Part shown: one piece after another, positions 34,096 through 43,108 of the stretch
Layout of the letters: every line of letters begins with the position of its first letter
Position numbering within the stretch: the first letter of the stretch is position 1
Assembly: GCF_014192915.1 (NCBI RefSeq)
Contig: NZ_JACHYN010000024.1
Location: 1 to 64,000 of the forward strand
Origin: Azospirillum sp. OGB3
GTDB taxonomy: Bacteria > Pseudomonadota > Alphaproteobacteria > Azospirillales > Azospirillaceae
Direction of reading: 5' to 3'
Length of the DNA stretch: 64,000 nt
Translations under genes and position numbers: made by a program
Notes under the pieces: generated by a model
Told to the model about the DNA's origin: nothing
Database searches by the model: none
What the model saw: only the letters and a program-made list of their open reading frames with translations

Positions 34096-35000
34096 CAGAA
34101 ATAGCCCTCGCGCTTCTTGCGCTCCATGGAGGCGGGCTCATCGCCGTCGATCAGGCGACCCTGCCGTTCGGAGGTTCGCGACGCCCGCATCTCCGCGATG
34201 ATGTCCTCCACCGTTTCGGCGCTGGACTCGATGGCCCCGCTCAGCGGGTAGCAGCCGAGCGTGCGGAAGCGGACCCGGCGCATCTCCGGCGTTTCGCCGG
34301 GGTTCAGCGGCAGGCGGTCGTCGTCCACCATGATCAGGGTGCCGGCACGATGGACGACCGGGCGCTCCGCCGCGAAGTAGAGCGGCACCACCGGCAGCCC
34401 CTCCGCCGCGACGTAGCGCCAGACGTCCATCTCGGTCCAGTTGGACAGCGGAAAGACGCGGACCGACTCCCCCGGCCGGATGCGCGTGTTCCAGAGACGC
34501 CACGGCTCCGGCCGCTGGTCGCGCGGGTCCCAGCTGTGGCTGGCGGTGCGGACGGAGAAGACGCGCTCCTTGGCGCGGCTCTTCTCCTCGTCGCGCCGCG
34601 CGCCGCCGATGGCGGCGTCGAAACCATGCTGGTCGAGCGCTTGGCGCAGCGCCTCCGTCTTCATGACGCGGGTGTGGACGGCGGAGCCGGAGCGGATCGG
34701 GTCGATCCCCCGCGCGACGCCCTCCCGGTTCATGTGGACGATCAGGTCCAGTTCCAGCCGGCGTGCCGTCTCGTTGCGGAAGGCGATCATGTCGCGGAAC
34801 TTCCAGCCGGTGTCGACGTGGAGCAGCGGAAAGGGCACTCGTCCGGGATGGAAGGCCTTGCGCGCCAGATGCAGCAGGACGCCGCTGTCCTTGCCGATGG
34901 AATAGAGCAGGACCGGCCGGGCGAAGGCCGCCGCGACCTCGCGCAGGATGGCGATCGATTCCGCTTCGAGCAGTCGCAAGTCATCCGGCAGGTTCGGCAT
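34095..35000 (-). CDS. cysD: Sulfate adenylyltransferase subunit 2
   Basis: A 301-residue ATP-pyrophosphatase-type protein (CysD/NodP). It has the PP-loop LYSIGKDSGVLLHLARKAF, HVDTGWKFRDMI, AIGGARRDEEKSRAKER and WTEMDVWRY, all typical of the family. The C-terminal GDEPASMERKKREGYF is the usual CysD ending. The ATG at 35000 starts MPNLPDDLRLLEAES; the frame stays open a little further. It works as a complex with CysN, encoded next in the operon with a one-base overlap. Confidence 0.96.
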   Translation of the reverse strand: MPNLPDDLRLLEAESIAILREVAAAFARPVLLYSIGKDSGVLLHLARKAFHPGRVPFPLLHVDTGWKFRDMIAFRNETARRLELDLIVHMNREGVARGIDPIRSGSAVHTRVMKTEALRQALDQHGFDAAIGGARRDEEKSRAKERVFSVRTASHSWDPRDQRPEPWRLWNTRIRPGESVRVFPLSNWTEMDVWRYVAAEGLPVVPLYFAAERPVVHRAGTLIMVDDDRLPLNPGETPEMRRVRFRTLGCYPLSGAIESSAETVEDIIAEMRASRTSERQGRLIDGDEPASMERKKREGYF

Positions 35001-35165
35001 TGGATTCCTAAACAAACATGTGGCCTGAAAGCAGACGAACCGAACAGACGGACGGTCCGAACAGGCGGATGGAGAGGCCGGATGAACAACCAAGACGGGC
35101 TGTTGCCGGGCTTACCGCAACGTGAGCCAGTGTGCCAAGAACTTTGGCGGGTTCGCCCAGTTTTG

Positions 35166-36671
35166 TTACCGTCCCACTCCGGAGGGAGGGCGCAGCCGCG
35201 CCAGCAGGCCCGCCAGCCGACCGATGGCCAGCCCCGTGAGGAGGCGTGCCGCCACCCCGCGGAAGGCCCGCCCGCGCGGCGCGCGGCGCAGCAGGGCGGC
35301 CAGCAGGCGGCGGCCCGGCCGCGGCCCGGGCAGGAAGGTGTCCACCGCTGTCCGCTGCGCCGCGCTCTCCGGTCCGGCCCCCGGCGTCTCCGTCGGACCG
35401 ACGCGCCGGCGCAGCGTTTCGGCGAAGGCGGCCCGGCAGACCAGCTCGGCATCCGGCAGGCCGATCAGCAGGTGCAGCGGCTTGGCCAGCCGCCGGCGGG
35501 CCGTCGCCGACTGGGCTGCGAGTGCCAGGGCCGGGGCGAGGGCGAGGGCGGCGGCCAGCTTGGCGGCCAGCCGCAGGCCGGGGCGGCGCCGGTAGCCCAG
35601 GCTGTTGGCCCCGTGCTGGACATAGTCGCCCAGCGACTGCGGCAGATAGGCGATCGTGCCCTCCGCCGCGGCGCAGCAGGCGATCCAGTGGTCGTGGTAG
35701 GCGCCCCGGCCGAGCGCCGGGAAGGGCAGGGCGAGCCGCAGAAGCGAGGTCCGGAACAGGCAGGCGCAGCCGGTGACGGCGTTGGCCATCAGCAGCGCGT
35801 CGAGGCTGTCGTGGCGGCTGTCCAAGCCGGGCCAGAAGGTCTCCGACACGACCCGGCCGGCGCTGTCCACCACCCTCATGTTGCCGAAGGCGAGGACGGT
35901 CCCGCCCGCCCGGCCATCCGCCAGGGCGCTCACCAGGGCGGCCAGCCGGCCGGGAGCCCAGCGGTCGTCCTGGTCGGCCAGGGCGACGAAGTCCGCCTCG
36001 GCCGGGACGCGGCCCAGAGCACGTTCGAAGTTGCGGTAGAAGCCGAGGTTGACGCCGTTGCGCACCGGGCGGAAGCGATCGTCCCCGGCGGTCGCCTCCA
36101 GGATGTCCCGCCAGTGGGCATCGTCGGAACCGTCGTCCTCGATCAGGCACACCCAGCGTTCGTGCGTCTGGGAACGGATGGAATCGACTTGCGCCCGGAA
36201 CAGGGCCGGGTCGGGGTTGTAGGTGGCCATGGCGATGGCGACGAGCGGCCCGCCTTCGGGCGGCCGGTCCTGTTGTGTCCCGTTCTCCTGTGACCCGGCC
36301 GGCGGCGGGGGCGCCGCATCTTCCACGGCGACTGGGCCTGCCGGCCATTCCTCCCGCGTGCCGTCCGTCCATTCCAGCGCCAGGATGGCGCTCTGCGTCC
36401 CGCCTTCTGCGGTCGCCGGCAGCGTGGCCAGCCCCCAGAATCCGCAGGCCAGATCCGGCTCGACGCCGTGGCGGCGTTGCGCGGCCTCGGCGTCGAAACG
36501 GAGCGTGTTCAGTTCCGCGGCCGGGAAGCGCGCCGTGCCGACCACCACCGCGGCGGCGCGCAAGCGGGCGCCCGGGCGGCGAGCCCATCCGGAAAAGCCC
36601 CAGACCAAGTCGCGGTGCGGCGGAACGCGGGGAGGCAGGCCGGGATCGAGATGCAGGAGGGTGGCGGACAT
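35166..36671 (-). CDS. GT2 glycosyltransferase with N-terminal beta-rich module
   Basis: A 501-residue protein. The first ~140 residues are beta-rich with VWGFSGWARRPGARLRAAAVVV and GFWGLATLP, similar in pattern to modules on other glycosyltransferases here. The GT2 domain follows (LVAIAMATYNPDPALF, LIEDDGSDDAHW, VALADQDDRWAPGRL, GRGAYHDHWIACC). Residues after ~385 are Ala/Arg-rich with no clear fold. DQDD is typical of RfbF-type rhamnosyltransferases, so transfer of rhamnose is a possibility but not certain. ATG at 36671 is followed directly by the module; an in-frame ATG at 36749 would lie over a 20-bp tandem repeat. It is divergent from the DUF2142 gene at 36864. Confidence 0.8.
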   Translation of the reverse strand: MSATLLHLDPGLPPRVPPHRDLVWGFSGWARRPGARLRAAAVVVGTARFPAAELNTLRFDAEAAQRRHGVEPDLACGFWGLATLPATAEGGTQSAILALEWTDGTREEWPAGPVAVEDAAPPPPAGSQENGTQQDRPPEGGPLVAIAMATYNPDPALFRAQVDSIRSQTHERWVCLIEDDGSDDAHWRDILEATAGDDRFRPVRNGVNLGFYRNFERALGRVPAEADFVALADQDDRWAPGRLAALVSALADGRAGGTVLAFGNMRVVDSAGRVVSETFWPGLDSRHDSLDALLMANAVTGCACLFRTSLLRLALPFPALGRGAYHDHWIACCAAAEGTIAYLPQSLGDYVQHGANSLGYRRRPGLRLAAKLAAALALAPALALAAQSATARRRLAKPLHLLIGLPDAELVCRAAFAETLRRRVGPTETPGAGPESAAQRTAVDTFLPGPRPGRRLLAALLRRAPRGRAFRGVAARLLTGLAIGRLAGLLARLRPPSGVGR

Positions 36672-36863
36672 TCCTCGGCCTTCGGCGGAACCGGCCTCGG
36701 CCTTCGGCGGAACCGGTGCGGTGGTGTCGGGGTGGGTGGGGGCGCGCACTCTAACAGCCCTCCGGTGGCGAGGCGAGGACGCTTCGCGATTCCCAAGAAA
36801 GCCTGCGTTGTGCTTCTGTCCAGCCGGGCCCGGCCCGAGGGATCACGGAAGAGGATAAGGCAG

Positions 36864-38330
36864 ATGTCCAGCGGCACGTCCATCGGCCGCCGGCTCCCCG
36901 CGCGGGCGGGGGTCGCCGTCCGGCTGGAGCCCCTTCTGATCACGGTCCTGGCCATCGCCTACGGCCTGCTGTTCGGCGGGCTGCTTCTGGCACGGACGCC
37001 GCCCTTCGCCGGCCAGGACGAGGCCTTCCACTGGCAGCGCGTGCTGCAGATCGCCGATGGGCATCTCCTGGCGGAAACGCTGGGTCCCAACGCCTGGGGC
37101 GGGCCGATCGACCGGGCCGGCTATCTCCAGATGCTCTACCACATCGACCGGATACAGAAGCGCGGACCGGTCGATCCCGCGGAGGCCCAGGCCCTGTCCG
37201 ACCATCTCGCCGCCCAGCCGCGGTCCCTGGAGATGGTGGCCTTCCCCAGCTCGGCCAGCTTCGCGCCGCTCGCCTACCTGCCGCAGGCCGCAGGCGTCGC
37301 CGCGGGGCGCGCCGCCGGGCTGGGCCCGCTCGGCCAGATGCAGGCGGGGCGCGTCAGCAATGTCGCCGTCTACGCCCTGATGGTCGCCACGATACTGCGG
37401 GCGCTTCCGGGGGGGCGGGTTGCCGTCCTGGCCCTCGCCCTGTCGCCGGTGGCCCTGCAAAGCGCCTGCTCGCTGAGCGCCGATCCCCTGAACCTGACCT
37501 TGCCCATCCTGATGCTGGCCCTGGTCTGGCGCCTGCGCGAGCGCGGCGCGCCGCTCGGCTGGGGGGGCTGGGCCGGGCTGGTCGCCCTGTCGGCGGCGTT
37601 GGGCCTGCTCAAGCTCACCATGGCGCCCTTCGCCGGAGCGGTTCTCTACCTGCCCACGGCGGTCGCCGGGGGCTCCTGGCGGTCGCGCCTTGGGCTGGGC
37701 GGCCTGTGCCTCGCCGTCGCGCTGGGCGTCGCCGTGCTGTGGAACGCCGCCTATCCCTTTGTCCCGGGCCCCTACTGGGGCACCGCCGCCGATCCGGCGG
37801 CGCAACTCGCCGGCCTGCGCGCCGACCCTCTGGACAGCCTGCGGGTGTTCGCCACCACGGTGCGCGACTGGGCGGTGATGTGGTGGCGCGACGGCTACGG
37901 GCGCTACGGCGGCCATCCCCAGCCCTGGCACGGCTACGCGTCCGACCGTTGGGTGCTGCCGGCCTTCTGGGTTCTGCTGGCCCTGTCCCTGTGCGACGGC
38001 GCGCGGCGGCGCGACCTCGGCTTCGCGGCCGGCTGCCTGATTCCGGCGCCGGGCTACGCGCTGCTCCTTCTGGTGGCCTTCTGGGTCGGCTACACGCCGG
38101 TCGGCGCCGCCACCGTGGATGGTGTCCAGGGGCGCTACTTCCTGCCCATGCACGCGCTGGTCCTGCTGGGACTGGCCGCGGCGGCCGGCGCCTGGAGTCC
38201 GGCCGGGGCGCGCGGGGGCTTGCGCCTCGCCCTCTTCGCCGCCGCCCTCGCCCTGGGTGGGGCCGTGCTCATGGAGGTTCTGGACGTTTGGCGGAGTCTC
38301 TGGCCCGTCGGCGTCTGTTGCGGAGGCTGA
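36864..38330 (+). CDS. DUF2142-type polytopic membrane protein
   Basis: A 488-residue protein with about ten membrane helices. The first loop carries PPFAGQDEAFHW (Asp52, Glu53), and near the C-terminus is VQGRYFLPMHAL; both are hallmarks of the DUF2142 family, which is structurally related to GT-C glycosyltransferases. It may transfer a lipid-linked sugar on the periplasmic side. AAGAGGATAAGG precedes the ATG. It opens the long plus-strand run that fills the rest of the window. The specific sugar is unknown, and the family has no established reaction. Confidence 0.78.
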   Translation: MSSGTSIGRRLPARAGVAVRLEPLLITVLAIAYGLLFGGLLLARTPPFAGQDEAFHWQRVLQIADGHLLAETLGPNAWGGPIDRAGYLQMLYHIDRIQKRGPVDPAEAQALSDHLAAQPRSLEMVAFPSSASFAPLAYLPQAAGVAAGRAAGLGPLGQMQAGRVSNVAVYALMVATILRALPGGRVAVLALALSPVALQSACSLSADPLNLTLPILMLALVWRLRERGAPLGWGGWAGLVALSAALGLLKLTMAPFAGAVLYLPTAVAGGSWRSRLGLGGLCLAVALGVAVLWNAAYPFVPGPYWGTAADPAAQLAGLRADPLDSLRVFATTVRDWAVMWWRDGYGRYGGHPQPWHGYASDRWVLPAFWVLLALSLCDGARRRDLGFAAGCLIPAPGYALLLLVAFWVGYTPVGAATVDGVQGRYFLPMHALVLLGLAAAAGAWSPAGARGGLRLALFAAALALGGAVLMEVLDVWRSLWPVGVCCGG

Positions 38331-38489
38331 GGCGCGCCCGACGGCCGTGGGCCATCGGAAGGGCGGCGGGAAACGGGTGGCCTGCGATGGAGCGCGGCGT
38401 CAGCGTGGTTGCCTGTCCGTTGCGTATTCTGCTATTGCGGCTTTACTCCCTCTCCCGGTCGATCCGGGCCCCTTGCAGGTTGTGAGCAG

Positions 38490-40250
38490 ATGCACATCGA
38501 CTGGAACACCAGCAGCGCCGCGCCCATCGACGCGGTTTGCCCGGCCTGTGCCGACGCCAGCCCGAAGTCCGTCCGCCTGACCGTCCAGTCGGCCGTCCCG
38601 CCCAACCCGCTGCTGCCCCTGGCCCTGTGCGGCCACTGCGGCACCGCCTTCTTCCCGACGCTCCAGCAACCGGAATATGAGACCGCGCAGGCGACCGACG
38701 CCGCGCTCGCCTTCTACCTGGAGCAGGGGGCCGGCATCGACGTGATGGCCGAGCCGCTGGCCGCCATCGACCCGTCCAAGGTCCGCCGCTACCTGGAGAT
38801 TGGCTGCGGCTTCGGCTTCTCGCTCGACGTCGCGCGGACCGTCTTCGGCTGGTCGGTCCAGGGCATCGACCCCGGTTTCGCCGCCCGCGCCGGGCGCGAC
38901 CTGCTGGGGCTGGACATCTCGTCCATCTACCTGCGCACGCCGGCCGACGCCGGGCCCGACCCCTTCGACCTTGTCCTCTGCTCCGAGGTGGTCGAGCACA
39001 TCTTCGAGCCGCTGGGCTTCCTGTCCATCCTGCGCGGCGTGCTGGCGCCGGGCGGCACGCTGCTGCTGACCACGCCCAACGCCGGCGCAATCGCACCCGA
39101 CACCCCCGCTGGCGTCCTGGTGCCGCTGCTCAGCCCCGGCTACCACGTCACGCTCTACAGCCGCGAGGGCTTCGCGGCGCTGCTGCGCCGCGCCGGCTTC
39201 ACCGCCGTCTCGGTGTCCGAGCACGGGCCGACGCTGCGCGCCACCGCCGCGATGACGGAGGGAACGGCCGACCTGTCGCGCCGGTTCGACCGGGCGCGCT
39301 ACCTCGACTATCTCGCCGAACGGTCGAGGACCGTCGCCGCCGACACCCCGCTCGGCCTCGGCCTGCGCTACCGCCGCTTCAAGGAGCTGACCCACGCCGG
39401 CCGCTTCGCCGAGGCGCGCGAGGCGGCGGTTCCGGTGCTCGAGGCCTGCCGGGCGCGCTGGGGCCTGGAACTGGACAAGCCGGACGCCCTGCCGTCGATG
39501 GCCGACTGGCCGGCCGACATCGCGGGCTTCCACGACCGCGCTCCCTTCAGCCTGTGCGGCATCCTCTACTGCCTGGGCATGGCGGCCTGGCTGCACGACG
39601 ACGACCGCGAGCGGGCGCGCCTCTGCTTCCAGGCGGCGGGCGAGGCCGGCGAGCGGGCGCGCGCCGCCCTGCAGGCGGCCGGCGCCGACGACGGCGAGAC
39701 CGACGACCTCGCCTGGCGCGCCCGCGGCCACGCCGCCGGCATCCTGGCCTGGAGCAACCCGCTTGCCGCCGCCACCGGCATCGAACGCCTGTCGCGTGAG
39801 CCCAGCTCGATCCTGGGCGAGCGCATGCCGCCCGCCATCCTGACCGGCCTGCGCCGGCAGACCTTCATCGATCTGGTCAACCTGGGCCATTACGCCGCCG
39901 CCGACCGCCTCGCCCGGGACGTCGAGGACGACCTTTCGCAGTGGGGAGCGGCGGAGACGGCCTCGGCGGCCTTTGCGCTTGCCATTCTGTCCCTCAACCA
40001 TCGCAAGGCGCTCAAGACGGCCGCCGGATGGTTCGCCAAGGCGGCCGAGGCGAGCCGCGAGCCGGCTACCCCGCTGCTGTGGCCGGCGCTCTACCATCAG
40101 GCCGAGGCCCTGGCCGCCGCCGGGCAGAAGCCCCAGGCGGCCGAGGCGCTGCGTGGCCTCCTCTCCCCCGCCCCGGGCCTGCCGGCGGTGCCGGACGATC
40201 TGCGCGACCGTGCCGGGGCGTTGGCCCGCTCCCAGCGGCTTCCCGTTTGA
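38490..40250 (+). CDS. SAM methyltransferase with helical-repeat C-terminus
   Basis: A 586-residue protein. It opens with a CPAC...CGHCG zinc knuckle (about residues 14-50). A methyltransferase core follows (RYLEIGCGFGFSLDVA, LVLCSEVVEHIFEPLGF, LAPGGTLLLTTPNAG). Residues from about 300 to the end are helical and Ala-rich, with regularly spaced AxxxA..A.G patterns resembling TPR or other alpha-solenoid repeats (ARLCFQAAGEAGERARAALQ, AAGWFAKAAEASREP). The helical half could hold partner glycosyltransferases. The ATG at 38490 is chosen because the knuckle starts soon after. It is followed 44 bases later by the rhamnan-synthesis-F gene. Confidence 0.75.
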   Translation: MHIDWNTSSAAPIDAVCPACADASPKSVRLTVQSAVPPNPLLPLALCGHCGTAFFPTLQQPEYETAQATDAALAFYLEQGAGIDVMAEPLAAIDPSKVRRYLEIGCGFGFSLDVARTVFGWSVQGIDPGFAARAGRDLLGLDISSIYLRTPADAGPDPFDLVLCSEVVEHIFEPLGFLSILRGVLAPGGTLLLTTPNAGAIAPDTPAGVLVPLLSPGYHVTLYSREGFAALLRRAGFTAVSVSEHGPTLRATAAMTEGTADLSRRFDRARYLDYLAERSRTVAADTPLGLGLRYRRFKELTHAGRFAEAREAAVPVLEACRARWGLELDKPDALPSMADWPADIAGFHDRAPFSLCGILYCLGMAAWLHDDDRERARLCFQAAGEAGERARAALQAAGADDGETDDLAWRARGHAAGILAWSNPLAAATGIERLSREPSSILGERMPPAILTGLRRQTFIDLVNLGHYAAADRLARDVEDDLSQWGAAETASAAFALAILSLNHRKALKTAAGWFAKAAEASREPATPLLWPALYHQAEALAAAGQKPQAAEALRGLLSPAPGLPAVPDDLRDRAGALARSQRLPV

Positions 40251-40293
40251 CCGCGCTCCCGTTTTTGACCGCGCCAAGGATGGCACCGTCCCG

Positions 40294-41337
40294 ATGACAA
40301 GCATTCTGGCCCGTCTTCTTACGCGCGTGCGCATCGGCTTTTTCTGGATGATCGCCCAGATCAAGCTGCTGGGGGGCTATTTCTCTTACGGCGCCAGTTT
40401 CTTCCGCAAGGAAAGCTATGTGCACGAACGTTGGGACGGGCACCGGCCTTTGGCTGGCGCGCGCCGGGTGGTGGTGTTCGTCCATTACGACCGGCAGGGC
40501 GTGGTCCACGACTTCGTACGGCATTACCTGCGCCAGCTCCACGACATCGGCTTCGCCATCGTCTTCGTGAGCAACGCGCCGCGCCTGATGCAGGTGGAGG
40601 CCTTGCAGGAGATCTGTGCCCTGGTCATCCGGCGCGACAACGTCGGCTACGACTTCGGCGCCTACAAGGAAGGCATCGCGGCCGTTCCGGATCTGGGCGC
40701 TCTGGACATGCTGCTGCTCGCCAACGACAGCGTCTACGGCCCCTTGTACCATCTGGGCAGCCTGCTGGACCGGATGGGCCCGGAGGAGGCCGATGTCTGG
40801 GGGGCGTCCGACAGCTGGGAGCGCTCCTTCCATCTGCAGAGCTATTTCCTGCTGTTCCACAAGGCGGCCCTGACCGCGCCGGCCTTCGCCGCCTTCTGGC
40901 GGCAGCTGCGCTACGTCCAGTCCAAGACGTGGATCGTGCGCAAGTACGAGATCGGGCTGACCCGCGCGCTGCGCCGGTCCGGACTGCATTGCCGGGCCGC
41001 CTTCCCGTACCGGCAGGCCGCCGCCGCCCTGATCGAGGCGGTGGTGGAGGGCAACGTCACCGGCGACGCGTTGCAGGACCCGGTGCGCAAGCGGTTCATC
41101 CAGCAGGTCTTCCACACGATCAACGCCGGCGTTCCGCTGAACGGGACGCACTTCTTCTGGGATTACCTGATCGCCCGCATGGAGTTCCCATTCATCAAGC
41201 GCGACCTGCTGCAGAAGAACCCGGCGCACATCCCGCTGCTGAACTATTGGGAACGGGTGGTCCGCAGTTCCACCGATTACGACACCGACCTCATCCTGCG
41301 CCATCTGGAGATGTCTCTGAAGAACCGCAGCGTTTGA
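40294..41337 (+). CDS. Rhamnan synthesis protein F family protein
   Basis: A 347-residue protein of the RgpF family (PF05045). Recognisable segments are VVVFVHYDRQGVVHDFVRHYL, the IRRDNVGYDFGAYKEGI motif, LLLANDSVYGPLYHL and WGASDSWERSFHLQSYFLLF. RgpF proteins take part in rhamnose-glucose polysaccharide and O-antigen synthesis, probably as glycosyltransferases. It therefore fits with the dTDP-rhamnose genes at 9358-12758. The start is fixed by ATG at 40294 in frame, with the family N-terminus following after ~45 residues. Confidence 0.88.
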   Translation: MTSILARLLTRVRIGFFWMIAQIKLLGGYFSYGASFFRKESYVHERWDGHRPLAGARRVVVFVHYDRQGVVHDFVRHYLRQLHDIGFAIVFVSNAPRLMQVEALQEICALVIRRDNVGYDFGAYKEGIAAVPDLGALDMLLLANDSVYGPLYHLGSLLDRMGPEEADVWGASDSWERSFHLQSYFLLFHKAALTAPAFAAFWRQLRYVQSKTWIVRKYEIGLTRALRRSGLHCRAAFPYRQAAAALIEAVVEGNVTGDALQDPVRKRFIQQVFHTINAGVPLNGTHFFWDYLIARMEFPFIKRDLLQKNPAHIPLLNYWERVVRSSTDYDTDLILRHLEMSLKNRSV

Positions 41338-41483
41338 CGCGGTGCCGACGCCAAGCGGGGCGCTGAAAGGAGAACCCACTTTGGCCAAGTTGACAGGAAT
41401 CAGAGACCTCTCGTAGTCACAATGGGTTGCTGCCGCACGGCACGTCGGGCGGTGGTCCCTTGCGACGCACACGATCGGCGATC

Positions 41484-42956
41484 ATGACCAACACTTCGCA
41501 TAACGCCCGCATCTTCCCCGTCATCCTGTCCGGCGGTTCCGGGGTCAGGCTCTGGCCAATGTCGCGGGAACAATATCCCAAGCAGTTCCTGCCGCTGTGC
41601 TCGGAGCGCTCCATGCTGCAGGAAACCGCCTTGCGGGTCGCCGACCCGGCGCTTTTCGCGCCGCCGCTGGTCGTCTGCAACCAGGAGCACCGCTTCGTCA
41701 TCGCCGAACAGATGCGGCAGGTCGGGCCGATGCGCGGCCAGGGCCAGGAAGGCGTGCCGGGCGGGGCGCGGATCGTGCTGGAGCCGGTCGGCCGGAACAC
41801 CGCCGCCGCCGCCGCCGTCGCGGCCCTGATCGTCGCGGAGCAGGACCCCGACGGACGCCTGCTGCTGCTGCCGGCCGACCATGTCATCCAGGACCAGGCG
41901 GCCTTCCTGGAGGCGGTGGGCGTCGCCGCGCGGGCGGCGGACGCCGGCCGGCTCGCCACCTTCGGCATCGTGCCGACCGCGCCGGAGACCGGCTACGGCT
42001 ACATCCGCCGGGGGCTCCCCCTGGACGGGCACAAGGATGCCTACCGCGTCGCGGCCTTCGTCGAGAAGCCGCCGCGGGCGGAGGCCGAGCGGTACCTGGC
42101 CGAGGGGGACGTCTTCTGGAACAGCGGCATGTTCCTGCTGCCCGCGCGCCGCTATCTGGAGGAGCTGGAGCACTGGGAGCCGGCCGTGCTCGCCGCCTGC
42201 CGCGCCGCGCTCGCCGCGGGGCGCGCCGATCTCGACTTCTTCCGGCTGGAGGAGGAATCCTTCGCCGCCGCCCCGTCCATCTCCATCGACCATGCCGTGA
42301 TGGAGCGCACCGACGCGGCCGCCGTGGTGCCCTGCGCCATTGGCTGGACCGACGTCGGCGCCTGGTCGGCGCTGTGGGACATCGGCGCCAAGGACGAGGA
42401 CGGCAACGTTTGCCACGGCGATGCGATCGCTTGGGACAGCCGCGGCTGCTATGTCCGCAGCGAAGACGGCGCGCTCGTCGCCCTGCTCGGCATGGAGGAC
42501 GCCGTGGTTGTCGCCACCGAGGACGCTGTCCTGGTTGCTGCGAAGGACCGGGCGCAGGACATCAAGCCGCTGGTCGAGCATCTGAAGGCGCAGGGCCGCG
42601 ACGAACCGCGCCAGCATCGCCGCGTCCATCGGCCCTGGGGCTATTACCAGTCGCTGCACGCCGGCGACCGCTTCCAGGTGAAGCGGCTGACGGTGGCCCC
42701 CGGCGCCCGCCTGTCGCTCCAGAAGCACTATCACCGCGCCGAGCATTGGGTCGTGGTGAACGGCACGGCCCTGGTCACCCGTGGCGAGGAGCAGATCCTG
42801 CTGCGCGAGAACGAGTCCGTCTACATTCCGCTGGGCACGATGCACCGGCTGGAAAATCCGGGCAAGGTGCCGCTGAACCTGATCGAGGTGCAGTCCGGCG
42901 CCTATCTGGGCGAGGACGACATCGTCCGTGTCGACGATCATTACGGCCGCCCGTGA
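41484..42956 (+). CDS. manC: Mannose-1-phosphate guanylyltransferase / mannose-6-phosphate isomerase
   Basis: A 490-residue type II enzyme. The N-terminal pyrophosphorylase has FPVILSGGSGVRLWPMSRE and YPKQFL, LPADHVI, FVEKPPRAEAE and NSGMFL. The C-terminal cupin-like isomerase domain has RPWGYYQSLHAGDRFQVKRL, LQKHYHRAEHWVVV and GTMHRLENPGK. It provides GDP-mannose for mannose, fucose or related residues. No GDP-mannose 4,6-dehydratase is in the window. The start at 41484 gives the standard length; an upstream ATG at 41427 is in frame but adds 19 residues with no family match. Homologues in Azospirillum and rhizobial loci are called noeJ. Confidence 0.94.
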   Translation: MTNTSHNARIFPVILSGGSGVRLWPMSREQYPKQFLPLCSERSMLQETALRVADPALFAPPLVVCNQEHRFVIAEQMRQVGPMRGQGQEGVPGGARIVLEPVGRNTAAAAAVAALIVAEQDPDGRLLLLPADHVIQDQAAFLEAVGVAARAADAGRLATFGIVPTAPETGYGYIRRGLPLDGHKDAYRVAAFVEKPPRAEAERYLAEGDVFWNSGMFLLPARRYLEELEHWEPAVLAACRAALAAGRADLDFFRLEEESFAAAPSISIDHAVMERTDAAAVVPCAIGWTDVGAWSALWDIGAKDEDGNVCHGDAIAWDSRGCYVRSEDGALVALLGMEDAVVVATEDAVLVAAKDRAQDIKPLVEHLKAQGRDEPRQHRRVHRPWGYYQSLHAGDRFQVKRLTVAPGARLSLQKHYHRAEHWVVVNGTALVTRGEEQILLRENESVYIPLGTMHRLENPGKVPLNLIEVQSGAYLGEDDIVRVDDHYGRP

Positions 42957-43108
42957 CGGGGGGGCCGTGACGGGGGGCCGTGAGGGCAGGGCTGTGAGGA
43001 GGTGGTTGCCGCGGTTCGCGCCGCGCTCAAATTTTGCATCGATTTTTTGACGTCGGGACGCCATAGGATGGGCCTCCGCCACGGAAAATCCGTCAAGAAG
43101 CCCGCCGC

